DNA of 64,000 nt from the NCBI GenBank assembly GCA_009733745.1, contig WNWL01000004.1, positions 498,001 to 562,000 of the forward strand, in the 5' to 3' direction. The notes beneath the pieces are model-generated. The model had not been told where the DNA came from, made no database searches, and saw nothing but the letters and a program-made list of their open reading frames with translations. Both the position numbers and the translations under genes were made by a program. The DNA is from Oceanobacillus sp. HTM 045. GTDB taxonomy: Bacteria > Pseudomonadota > Alphaproteobacteria > Rhodobacterales > Rhodobacteraceae. The first letter of the stretch is position 1. Every line of letters begins with the position of its first letter. Positions 1-7,299 of the stretch are shown here, piece after piece.

Positions 1-807
1 GTGATGCCCGCCCGAGCCGTAGGTCAGCACCCGGCTCGGCACGTGGTAGACGCCGTACCACATGGTGAAGCAGAACCCGTCATGGTCGTCCATCAGGAAG
101 GTGTCGTTCAGCCGCGTCAGCACCTGCCCCGGGTCGCGGAAATCGACGCCCGGCAGCGCCTGCCGGCGCAGCGCCGACATGATCGAGGTGGAGTGCATCG
201 CCGCGCCCACCCCGTGGCCGGACACGTCGATCAGGTAGGCGGTCGCGGTATCGCCGTCGAGCGCGTGGTAGCCGAACACGTCGCCGCCCAGCTTGGCCGA
301 GGGCTCGTAGACCCAGTCGACGCGCAGCGCCCCCTCGGTGATCGGCCGCGGCAGCAGCGAGATGACGTACTGCGCCGCGCGCTCGAGATCCTGCGCCAGC
401 GCCTGCGCCGCGGCGATGTCGGACTCGCGGCGCCACTCGAAGCGCAGCATGTTGGCGCCGACCTGGAAGCTGTGCCCGTGGCGCAGCCGGTGCGGCCCCT
501 CCAGCCGCCGCCCGGCGACGAAGGTGCCGTTGGTGGAGCCCATGTCCTCCAGCCAGATCTCGTCGCCCCGGCGCTCCACCTTCGCGTGCTGGCGCGAGAT
601 GCGCAGGTCGTCGATCAGTAGGCCGCAGCCATCCGCCCGGCCGATCACCATCGCCGAGTCGCCCAGCGGCACCGCGCGCTCGTCGCGCTCGCTCACCATC
701 AGTACGATGAAGGGCCGGGCCACCTCGCCCGGGTCCTCCGCCGGGGCGACCCCGGTGATGCTGGTGATCTGCGTGCGCTCGTTCGGATCCAAGCCGGGCC
801 TCCCCAT
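1..807 (-). CDS. FHA domain-SpoIIE/PP2C-type serine phosphatase, C-terminus cut by window edge
   Basis: The first 269 residues are visible; the gene runs off the left edge. An FHA phosphothreonine-binding domain occupies about residues 45-120 (IGRADG near 54, SRQH near 70, STNGTF at 91-96). A SpoIIE-like PP2C phosphatase domain follows from about residue 130, with the DVSGHGVGAAM motif typical of metal-binding phosphatases of the RsbU/SpoIIE group. The family dephosphorylates anti-sigma antagonists or acts in phosphorylation-dependent signalling in the cytoplasm; the target here is unknown. The ATG at 805-807 is chosen because the FHA fold starts about 40 residues later; no strong ribosome binding site is seen. 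It is 107 bp downstream of the hisD operon on the same strand. Confidence 0.8.
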   Translation of the reverse strand, partial: MGRPGLDPNERTQITSITGVAPAEDPGEVARPFIVLMVSERDERAVPLGDSAMVIGRADGCGLLIDDLRISRQHAKVERRGDEIWLEDMGSTNGTFVAGRRLEGPHRLRHGHSFQVGANMLRFEWRRESDIAAAQALAQDLERAAQYVISLLPRPITEGALRVDWVYEPSAKLGGDVFGYHALDGDTATAYLIDVSGHGVGAAMHSTSIMSALRRQALPGVDFRDPGQVLTRLNDTFLMDDHDGFCFTMWYGVYHVPSRVLTYGSGGHH

Positions 808-913
808 CCGGGGCCGACTATGGAACGCCGCCGCCGGTGCGGCAAGCGGGCAGGGGCACGCGACGTCGCGGAGAAGGACTTTTGCCAGAACCGGCCATCG
901 GCGGCCGCCCCGC

Positions 914-1351
914 CTAACCCGCCAGCTCCGTCCTGATGCGCTCCACGAGCTGGTCGCGGGTCTGGCGGTAGGCGTCGAGCCGCTGCGCCCGCGTGTCGCC
1001 CACGCCCGCCGGGTCCAGCGTCGGCCAGTAGATCACGTCCAGCGCGTGGTGGCGGGTGTATTCCAGCGCCCGGCGCTGCGCCGCGGGCGAGAGCGCCACC
1101 AGCAGGTCGAACGAGCCGATCGCCTCGCCCTCCCGCTCCAGCTCCTCGAAGCTGCGCCCGTGATGGCCGGAAATGTCGATGCCGATCTCGCGCGCCACCT
1201 CGACCATGAACGGGTCCACCTCCATGCCCGAGGTCACGCCCGCCGACTGGACGTAGAGCCGGTGCCCGTAGAGCCGCTTGGCGATGCCCTCGGCCATCGG
1301 GGAGCGCACGGCGTTGCGGTTGCAGGCGAAGAGCACGGAGGCTGCCGCCAT
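914..1351 (-). CDS. Low-molecular-weight protein tyrosine phosphatase / arsenate reductase-like protein
   Basis: 145 residues, the usual size for the family. The P-loop signature C-X5-R-S is at C10-R16-S17, and a DPAG motif near residue 113 supplies the general-acid aspartate. The family hydrolyses phosphotyrosine or, in some members, reduces arsenate through the same cysteine; sequence alone does not decide which. It is the third gene of a minus-strand operon (hisD, UPF0262, this gene); its start lies 4 bp after the stop of the UPF0262 gene. The same order is common in alphaproteobacteria, so the placement is inherited rather than a clue to histidine synthesis. Confidence 0.85.
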   Translation of the reverse strand: MAAASVLFACNRNAVRSPMAEGIAKRLYGHRLYVQSAGVTSGMEVDPFMVEVAREIGIDISGHHGRSFEELEREGEAIGSFDLLVALSPAAQRRALEYTRHHALDVIYWPTLDPAGVGDTRAQRLDAYRQTRDQLVERIRTELAG

Positions 1352-1355
1352 CCCC

Positions 1356-1847
1356 TCAGCCCCGCTGGGAGAGGGCCGCGATCAGGGTAAAGAGCCGCCG
1401 CGCGGTCTCCCGGTCGGTCTCGGCCTTGCCCTCCAGCCGTTCCAGCACGATGTCGGCGCCCGCGTCGTGCAGCCCGCGCCGGCCCATGTCGATCGCCTCG
1501 ATCTTCGCCGGCGGCAGCGTCTTCACCGCGTCGGCATATTGCGCGCAGATCGCGAGGTAGTCGGTGATCGCGGTGCGGAAGGGCGAGAGCGAAAGGTGGA
1601 AGCTCGCCGCCGGCCTGCCGTCCCCGGTGGTCAGGTCGAACACCAGCTTGCGGTCGGGCATCCCGATGGTGAGCGAGTAGGGCCCGCCCGGCGGCTCGGT
1701 GCCGTCGCTGCGCGGCAGCAGGCGGAAATGGTTCGACTCGGAGAGGTCGAACAGCGCGATGTCGATCTCCTGCTGCACCTCGGGCGGGCGCGGGGCAGGG
1801 CGGTCCTCCAGCAGGACGACGCAGGCGAGGCGGTCGGTCTCCTCCAT
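1356..1847 (-). CDS. UPF0262 family protein
   Basis: 163 residues, soluble, no signal peptide or membrane segment. The sequence matches what I know of the alphaproteobacterial UPF0262 family, whose function is unknown and which usually sits directly after hisD. Recognisable parts are an N-terminal LEDRPAPRPPEVQQE-type segment, a central NHFRLLPRSDGTEPPGGPYSL stretch and a helical C-terminus. The start codon at 1847 is preceded by a GGGGGAG ribosome binding site and follows the hisD stop by 4 bp, so translation is probably coupled. Confidence 0.8.
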   Translation of the reverse strand: MEETDRLACVVLLEDRPAPRPPEVQQEIDIALFDLSESNHFRLLPRSDGTEPPGGPYSLTIGMPDRKLVFDLTTGDGRPAASFHLSLSPFRTAITDYLAICAQYADAVKTLPPAKIEAIDMGRRGLHDAGADIVLERLEGKAETDRETARRLFTLIAALSQRG

Positions 1848-1851
1848 CGCG

Positions 1852-3147
1852 CTACTCCCCCGCCATCCGGTGGCGGATCGAGAGCCCGTGCGCCTCCAGC
1901 CCCTCGGAGAAGGCCAGCGTCTCGCCCGCCGGGCCGATCGCCGCCAGCCCCTCGCGGCTCACCTGCGTCAGCGTGGTGCGCTTCATGAAATCGAGCACCG
2001 ACAGGCCGGAGGAGAACCGCGCCGAGCGCGAGGTCGGCAGCACGTGGTTCGGCCCCGCGACGTAGTCGCCGATGGCCTCGGGCGTGTGCCGCCCGAGGAA
2101 GATCGCGCCGGCGTGGCGCACCTTGCGGCTCAGCGCCTCCGGGTCGGCGACGCAGAGCTGGAGATGCTCCGGCGCCAGCCGGTCGGTGATCGCCGCCGCC
2201 TCGTCGAGGTCGCGCACCACGATCACCGCGCCGTGGTCGCGCCAGCTCGCGCCGGCGATCTCGGTCCGCTCCAGCGACTGCAGCAGCCGGTCCACCGCCG
2301 AGGCCGCCTCGCGGCCGAATCCGGCGTCGGTGGTGATCAGGATCGACTGCGCCGCCGCGTCGTGCTCGGCCTGCGCCATCAGGTCCATCGCCGTCCAGGC
2401 CGGGTCGTTGTCGGCATCGGCGATCACCACCACCTCCGACGGGCCCGCGATCATGTCGATCCCGACCTGCCCGAAGACGTGCCGCTTCGCCGCCGCCACC
2501 CAGGCGTTGCCGGGGCCGGTGATCTTGTCGACCGGGGCGATCGGCCCGGCGCCGTAGGCCAGCGCCGCGATCGCCTGCGCGCCGCCGATCCGGTAGACCG
2601 CGTCCACCCCGGCCAGCCGCGCGGCCAGCAGCACCAGCGGGTTCGCCTTGCCGTCCGGCGTCGGCGCGCAGATCACCAGGCGCCGCACGCCTGCCACCCG
2701 GGCCGGGACCGCGTTCATAAGGAGCGAGGAGGGGTAGGAGGCCAGCCCGCCCGGCACGTAGAGCCCGGCCGCGTCCACCGGCGTCCAGCGCCAGCCGAGG
2801 CCGATCCCGGCCTCGTCGGTCCACCAGGCGTCCTCTGGAAGCTGGCGCTCGTGGTAGGCGCGGATCCGGGCGGCGGCGAGTTCCAGCGCCGCGCGCTCCG
2901 CCTCCGGCACCTCGGCGATGGCGGCGTCGATCTCGTCCTCGGAGAAGGTAACCGTGTCGGCGGTCAGGTCGATCCGGTCGAAGCGGCGGGTCAGCTCCAG
3001 CACCGCATCGATGCCGCGAGCGCGGACGTCCGCGACGATGGCGGCGGCATCGGCGTCGGCGTCGACCTCGGAGTCGCGGCGCGCGGCGAGGAACCCGGCG
3101 AAGGCGGGTTCGAAGTCATCCGATGAAGTGTCGAGAAAACGCGCCAT
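1852..3147 (-). CDS. hisD: Histidinol dehydrogenase
   Basis: Catalyses the last two steps of histidine synthesis, L-histidinol to L-histidine with two NAD+, using zinc. The 431-residue length is normal. The catalytic pair is visible as E327-H328 in the APEHLQL motif, and glycine-rich substrate and NAD-binding segments (KITGPGN, AGPSEVVV) are in the expected places. I chose ATG 3147 (MARFLDT) over an in-frame start six codons upstream because a GGAG-containing ribosome binding site precedes it and family members start here. First gene of the operon with UPF0262 and the phosphatase. Confidence 0.95.
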   Translation of the reverse strand: MARFLDTSSDDFEPAFAGFLAARRDSEVDADADAAAIVADVRARGIDAVLELTRRFDRIDLTADTVTFSEDEIDAAIAEVPEAERAALELAAARIRAYHERQLPEDAWWTDEAGIGLGWRWTPVDAAGLYVPGGLASYPSSLLMNAVPARVAGVRRLVICAPTPDGKANPLVLLAARLAGVDAVYRIGGAQAIAALAYGAGPIAPVDKITGPGNAWVAAAKRHVFGQVGIDMIAGPSEVVVIADADNDPAWTAMDLMAQAEHDAAAQSILITTDAGFGREAASAVDRLLQSLERTEIAGASWRDHGAVIVVRDLDEAAAITDRLAPEHLQLCVADPEALSRKVRHAGAIFLGRHTPEAIGDYVAGPNHVLPTSRSARFSSGLSVLDFMKRTTLTQVSREGLAAIGPAGETLAFSEGLEAHGLSIRHRMAGE

Positions 3148-3167
3148 CCGCCTGCTCCGCCGCAAAT

Positions 3168-3189
3168 CCTGCCCCTCTTTAGGGGCAGG
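3168..3189 (-). terminator. Hairpin between the 331-residue protein gene and hisD
   Basis: A perfect 9-bp inverted repeat (CCTGCCCCT / AGGGGCAGG) with a 4-nt loop lies 38 bp after the stop of the upstream minus-strand gene and 21 bp before hisD. There is no clear T-run on either strand, so it may be a weak terminator, an RNA stabiliser or an attenuating hairpin in the hisD leader. Confidence 0.4.
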
Positions 3190-3227
3190 GGCGGCGTCTC
3201 ACAAGGGAGGCGCGGGCCGTGCGTCGA

Positions 3228-4223
3228 TCAGACCGAGCCGCCGATCCGGCGGGTCCGGAACGGGTAGGCGCTGTTGGGCGAATTGGCCTGCGCCTCCGTC
3301 TTGCGGCGCGCGTTGATCGAGGCGGCCCATTCCAGCGCGGTGATCTGCGCCTCTTCCGACAGGCCGACCAGGCTGTCGCCCAGGCCCGCCTTCAGGCGGC
3401 TGACCAGCGTCACCGCCGCGTCGAGGCGGAAGCTGTCGAGCGGCCGGCCGGCGAGGGCGCGGTCGAAGCCCATGATCCGGTCCTGCGCCGAGGAGCGGAA
3501 GCGGTAGATCGCCTCTTCCTTGGCCAGCGACAGGTTGTGCCGGGCGCGCGCGACATAGGCCGCCGCTGCGCGGTTGCCGGAAAGCTCGCGCGTGAAGCTG
3601 AACAGCGAGCACTCGAACACCGCGTCGCGATCGCTCAGCGGCGGGATCGAGACCGTGCCGCGTTCGAGGTCGATCACCACCGGGTCGAGCTCGTCGCCAT
3701 GCGGCTTGACCGTGATGCGGTCGTAGTCGGCCGAGACCTGCAGGAACTCGAACGCGCCGAGCGTGCCGCAGAGGTCGAGCGACTTGGCGATGGCATCCAC
3801 CCGATCCACCGTGATGTCCCAGCGCGGCCCTTCCGCATCCGGCGCTTCGCCGGCGGCCTCCGAGGTCGGCGGCACCGACACAAGCGAGGCGCGCGCGCGG
3901 TCGCCCATCGCGTACTCGGCAACGCGCTTCAGCGCGTGGGGGATCGACTTGAGGAACTGTTCCGGCGCCGGGTGCCACGTCTCCTTGCTGGCAAGCTCGG
4001 TGACGCTGATCTCCAGCGAGACGCCCGGGAAGCCGCTGCCGCGCACCGCGGCGAGATGCTCGGAAAGCTTCCGGTCGAAGTCGGTGAGCACGACCTTGGA
4101 GATCGTGTAGTTGACGATGAAGCGGCGGCCGTTCAGCCCGGCATTCTGCGACAGCCGGGCAATGGGCAGGCGCTCGAGGCTCGGGCCCACGACCTGTGAA
4201 AAGACGTCATTCTCAGTCGGCAT
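3228..4223 (-). CDS. Conserved-looking hypothetical protein, 331 aa
   Basis: I do not recognise this family. It is soluble, without signal peptide or transmembrane segments. It begins with a charged N-terminus and a segment naming strands around GRRFIVNYTISKVVLTDFDRKLSEH. An acidic low-complexity stretch lies near residues 118-135, and the C-terminal half is helical and arginine/alanine-rich. The start ATG at 4223 has a GGAG ribosome binding site about 9 nt upstream. It stands alone: about 380 bp of non-coding DNA lies upstream and hisD follows after a hairpin. Codon usage is like its neighbours, which supports a real gene. Confidence 0.65.
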   Translation of the reverse strand: MPTENDVFSQVVGPSLERLPIARLSQNAGLNGRRFIVNYTISKVVLTDFDRKLSEHLAAVRGSGFPGVSLEISVTELASKETWHPAPEQFLKSIPHALKRVAEYAMGDRARASLVSVPPTSEAAGEAPDAEGPRWDITVDRVDAIAKSLDLCGTLGAFEFLQVSADYDRITVKPHGDELDPVVIDLERGTVSIPPLSDRDAVFECSLFSFTRELSGNRAAAAYVARARHNLSLAKEEAIYRFRSSAQDRIMGFDRALAGRPLDSFRLDAAVTLVSRLKAGLGDSLVGLSEEAQITALEWAASINARRKTEAQANSPNSAYPFRTRRIGGSV

Positions 4224-4605
4224 AGCTACACTCCAGCGCCGATAAAACTACGCGCGACCGGGCAGGCGATGCATGTCCGACCGTGATCACTGTGGCCCCG
4301 GCAGGCCCGCCGCGGTCGCCTGGGCGACCATCTGCGCGGACCGGTCTGCCGCCGGGTTTCTCCGGGGTTCTCCCGTGCCGGTTCTTCTTAATACGTCGCA
4401 CGGCCACCCCCTTCGAGCCCCGGCCCCGGATCACGTACACGCCGTCTCCCAATCGGCAGTCCAGGGTCCAGCCATAAAATCAGGCTGAAATTGTAAATGA
4501 TCGGTTACGAACGTAAAGCCCTTGCTGGTTGACGCCAATCATACAACTATCGATTGAGGTTGCCAAGCGCCGGCTCGCCCAATCGTACTTCTCACCCCGC
4601 CCATC
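4224..4605. other. Intergenic region without convincing gene
   Basis: About 380 bp between the XRE regulator gene and the 331-residue protein gene, both on the minus strand. The part at roughly 4475-4565 is much more AT-rich than the rest of the window, so it is the likely promoter region for the downstream gene, but I could not fit a confident -35/-10 pair. Short reading frames here lack ribosome binding sites and coding character. Confidence 0.5.
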
Positions 4606-4992
4606 TCACCCCGCCGGCGGCACCTGCGCCAGAAGGCTCTCCGCGAGACCGTGCGATTCGCTGATCTGTTCCAGCAGCGCGATCACGTTGACCCGCACCT
4701 CCGGGTCGTCGATGCACCGGAAGGCCTTGAGGAGCCGCGTCATCTCGCGCTCCGAGGGCCTGGTGTCGGTGTAATCGGGGTCCTCGCCGAACAGCGCAAG
4801 CGGCTCGACATCGAGCGCGCGGCTGATCCGGTCCAGCTCGCCTACGGTCGGCGCGGGGCCGGTGGTCTCGACCTCCTCGAGCCGTTCGGCCGTCAGCCCG
4901 GTTTCTGAAGACAGCACCCCGAGAGAAACGCCGGCTTCGTATCTCTTGCGCCTGATCGCGGCTCCGAGCGGACGAATCTCATGTGCGGTCAT
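4606..4992 (-). CDS. XRE-family helix-turn-helix transcriptional regulator
   Basis: 128 residues. The N-terminal half (about residues 6-65) is a Cro/C1-type HTH domain: LGAAIRRKRYEAGVSLGVLSSETGLTAERLEEVE has the helix-turn-helix spacing, followed by a PTVGELDRISRALDVEP segment typical of these repressors. The C-terminal 60 residues are helical and acidic and may mediate dimerisation. ATG 4992 is preferred over a TTG one codon upstream because GAGGAA sits 6 nt before it. It lies just downstream of the GNAT/isochorismatase-like operon on the same strand, separated by about 130 bp, and could regulate it; that is inference from position. Confidence 0.85.
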   Translation of the reverse strand: MTAHEIRPLGAAIRRKRYEAGVSLGVLSSETGLTAERLEEVETTGPAPTVGELDRISRALDVEPLALFGEDPDYTDTRPSEREMTRLLKAFRCIDDPEVRVNVIALLEQISESHGLAESLLAQVPPAG

Positions 4993-5087
4993 CAATCATT
5001 CCTCACGCAGTCAGGCATCTGCCCTACCGAGGGTTGAGCGTGAGTATACGAAAGAGACGCCTTTTAGAAAGCCGCTGCCATGGCGCA

Positions 5088-5112
5088 GCACCCCTGGGGT
5101 GTGTTGGGGTGC
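5088..5112 (-). terminator. Weak hairpin after the small helical protein gene
   Basis: A 7-bp stem (GCACCCC / GGGGTGC) with an 11-nt loop, 13 bp after the stop of the 5125-5319 gene. No T-run follows, so it is at best a weak terminator or RNA 3'-end structure for the operon. Confidence 0.3.
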
Positions 5113-5124
5113 AAGTAATGCAAC

Positions 5125-5319
5125 CTAGAATCGACGTCGATCGAACAGGCTCACCACGTTCTCGGCCTGCTCCTGCGAGGCTTCGATCATGAGGGCGTTG
5201 ATGCAGTCGTCCAGATGCTTGGCGGATTCGGCCAGCTTGTTCCGCATCATCTCCGCGCGGAGATACAACAGCATCCGCACCATCGACTGATACTCGTCGT
5301 TTAGTTCGTCACTACTCAT
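5125..5319 (-). CDS. Small helical protein, 64 aa, unknown function
   Basis: Predicted mostly helical and charged (MSSDELNDEYQSMVRMLLYL near the N-terminus), no signal peptide, ending in an arginine cluster. I do not recognise the family. The start at ATG 5319 overlaps the end of the upstream gene (stop at 5312-5314) by 8 bases, and a GGAAC ribosome binding site precedes it. A longer version from 5334 is possible but would lack a ribosome binding site. The tight overlap with the operon upstream supports a real, translationally coupled gene. Confidence 0.6.
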   Translation of the reverse strand: MSSDELNDEYQSMVRMLLYLRAEMMRNKLAESAKHLDDCINALMIEASQEQAENVVSLFDRRRF

Positions 5320-5887
5320 TGGCCGACGTTCCACCCGTGTCCCGACTGCGCAATTGCGCCAACCACCGCTCTCGAGAAATTATATAACCCAGCTTCGAGG
5401 CATCTGCCAATGCTGTCGCACGGGTGTCATTTCCCTCCGGGGTGCTGCACTGGTGCAGCACCTCGGCGAGGTCGATCACCTGTATCCGCAGCCCCGATTC
5501 GACCGCATCGGCCACCGAGCCGAGAAACAGGGAATCGCCCGCCGGGCCGCAGAGGGCCAGCCGCGGCCGGTTGCGCAGTTCGAGGGCGACCGCGAACTCC
5601 TCGTTCTCGAAGCAGGACCGGCCCCGTGCGTCCACCACCATGTCGCGCGTGGTCGGCCGGCAGCCCTCCTGCCAGGCGCCGGTACGGTGCTGCCCCGACG
5701 CATCGGCGGCGCGGCAGAAGGCGAGGTTCACATGGAAACGGCGCGCCTCGGCGCAGACCTCGGAGAGCGCGATGCGCTCGGGTTCGGCGAGGCCGGGCTC
5801 GTCGGCCTCGCGATAGGCGCCGAACACCACGAGGATCGGTGTGCGCGCGCGGAAGACGTCCTCGGATGGACGGATCACGATCGCCAT
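5312..5887 (-). CDS. Isochorismatase-like (cysteine hydrolase fold) protein lacking the catalytic cysteine
   Basis: 191 residues with the outline of the isochorismatase/cysteine hydrolase fold: strand ILVVFGAY near 18-25, a GRSCFENEEF segment near 89-98, and LALCGPAGDSLFL followed by a DAVESGLRIQVIDL strand at 110-140. In active cysteine hydrolases the motif reads G-x-A-T-D/N-x-C; here the nucleophile position is L120, and the N-terminal aspartate and the lysine positions are also not conserved (F22/G23 and R90 by my alignment). This suggests a pseudoenzyme or a binding protein. Ribosome binding site GGAGGA precedes ATG 5887. It is third in an operon behind two GNAT-fold genes, 18 bp after the second. 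Confidence 0.6.
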   Translation of the reverse strand: MAIVIRPSEDVFRARTPILVVFGAYREADEPGLAEPERIALSEVCAEARRFHVNLAFCRAADASGQHRTGAWQEGCRPTTRDMVVDARGRSCFENEEFAVALELRNRPRLALCGPAGDSLFLGSVADAVESGLRIQVIDLAEVLHQCSTPEGNDTRATALADASKLGYIISRERWLAQLRSRDTGGTSANE

Positions 5888-5905
5888 GCGATCCGTCCTC
5901 CGTGG

Positions 5906-6553
5906 TCAGGCGGCAGCAGTCGGCAGCTTGCGGATTTCCTTCGACGCATCGCGTTCCGCTGATTCCTCGAGAATGCTCGGTGTATCCCACTCACCCTCGG
6001 GCCGTATCAGCACGTAGGGGTCGCAGCCAAGCCTGATTTCGTCTTCCAGGGGCTGGCTCTCGTTCACCATCTCCGTGTAGGCGAAATCGGAGAAGATCAC
6101 CTTCTTGCCGTTCTCGAGCTCGCGGAAGCCGAACATCCGCCAGAGCTGCACCAGCTCGTCCCGGGCGTGGCCGTAGATCTTGGTGAAGCCCTTGCGCCGG
6201 CAGAAGTCGATCGCATCGCGGATGATGCGGAAGGCGATCCGCGACTTGCGCAGGTTGTGGCGCACCGCCACCCGCTCCAGCTTCGCGAAGCCGCCGAAAT
6301 AGCGGATCCGAAGGCAGGCGGCCGGCTCGCCGTCGACGAAGCCGATCATGTGGGTCGCCGAGAAATCGTTGCCGTCGAACTCTTCCTCGTAAGGGCAGTT
6401 CTGTTCGGCCATGTAGACGGCCGAGCGGATCGTGACGACCCGCATCATGTCTTCCATGTTCCTCACGACGCGGACGTCGAGCCGGGGGGTCTGGTCTTTC
6501 TGCTCCAACGCAATGGGTTCACCATCGAGGATCGGGGCGTGAGTTCCGTCCAT
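5906..6553 (-). CDS. GNAT-family N-acyltransferase
   Basis: 215 residues. The GNAT fold covers about residues 25-165: VRVVRNMEDMMRVVTIRSAVYM, a strand GFVDGEPAACLRIRYFGGFAKLERVAV, the acyl-CoA pyrophosphate loop region HNLRKSRIAFRIIRDAIDFC, and LVQLWRMFGFRE. The acyl-CoA loop is a variant of the usual R/Q-x-x-G-x-G/A. Autoinducer-synthase-like GNATs share this layout, but substrate cannot be read from sequence. ATG 6553 is chosen because AGGAG lies 8 nt upstream and because a start at 6574 would overlap the previous gene. It lies just after the other GNAT-like gene (stop at 6558), with the isochorismatase-like gene 18 bp downstream. Confidence 0.8.
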   Translation of the reverse strand: MDGTHAPILDGEPIALEQKDQTPRLDVRVVRNMEDMMRVVTIRSAVYMAEQNCPYEEEFDGNDFSATHMIGFVDGEPAACLRIRYFGGFAKLERVAVRHNLRKSRIAFRIIRDAIDFCRRKGFTKIYGHARDELVQLWRMFGFRELENGKKVIFSDFAYTEMVNESQPLEDEIRLGCDPYVLIRPEGEWDTPSILEESAERDASKEIRKLPTAAA

Positions 6554-6557
6554 CGGA

Positions 6558-7169
6558 CTACTCCTGTCTCTCACTCATCTGGGGGTTGTGCCGGTTGATC
6601 CGGCGTTCATAGCGAAAGAGCGTCCGGTCCGTTGTGGTCCGGTACGGCTCGAAACCAAGACGCTCCATGATCCGCCGGCCTGCGGCAGTGATGCCAACGC
6701 CGAACAGGTCGGCGGCGGCGTAGGCGGGCTCCCTCAGCTTCTCCGCCATCAGGGGTATCGCGGCGGCCGCACGGCCGGGCGCGAAGATCGTCCACTTGTA
6801 GATCGCGGCCACCGGCTCCCCCGGTCCTGCCAGGTGCTCGCGCGCGGGGTCGAGGGCGTTGATCGAGCCGTCGATCAGCGCCTCCTTGCCCGATTGCGAG
6901 AGCATCAGCATGGCGTAAAGACCGGAAAGCACCCCCCCGGGGCCGGTCCTTATCGCCCAGATATTATCGGGGCGCAGCGCACGGACTCTCTCCGTCGCCT
7001 CGGGCGAGGCGATATCGATTCCGAGCGAGCGGGCGATGCGTGGCTGCATCGTCGAGAGTTCCTCCGCAGTGGACATGGATACGCGAACGCGGCGCTGGGC
7101 CGGGCCTGCCCTTAAATCGTCGAACTCTCTCACTATCAGTGCGTTACGCGCGCCGGAGTGCTTGTTCAT
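6558..7169 (-). CDS. GNAT-fold acyltransferase-like protein
   Basis: Up to 203 residues. The C-terminal part resembles a GNAT domain: WTIFAPGRAAAAIPLMAEKL, then AADLFGVGITAAGRRIMERLGFEPYR, which matches the usual closing helix-strand of the fold. The N-terminal part is less typical. The start is uncertain. ATG 7169 gives the full frame; ATG 7076 (MSTAEELSTMQ) gives 172 residues and may fit the folded domain better, but neither has a good ribosome binding site. It is first in the minus-strand operon and divergent from the LysR regulator, whose start is 130 bp away. Confidence 0.6.
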   Translation of the reverse strand: MNKHSGARNALIVREFDDLRAGPAQRRVRVSMSTAEELSTMQPRIARSLGIDIASPEATERVRALRPDNIWAIRTGPGGVLSGLYAMLMLSQSGKEALIDGSINALDPAREHLAGPGEPVAAIYKWTIFAPGRAAAAIPLMAEKLREPAYAAADLFGVGITAAGRRIMERLGFEPYRTTTDRTLFRYERRINRHNPQMSERQE

Positions 7170-7299
7170 CGCCGATGTGACAGGCTGCTTACACTTTCTG
7201 GTAGAACAGTCGCAAAGAAACGTGCATCATGCAGCGCGGCGAAAATGGACCGGGGCGATGCAGAATCGCAGCGCAAATGACGGAAAATAGCGGGAAGCC

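Noticed and set aside
4213-4452. 79-residue minus-strand frame in the gap upstream of the 331-residue gene
   Set aside because: No ribosome binding site, basic low-complexity composition, and overlaps the start of the better-supported gene.
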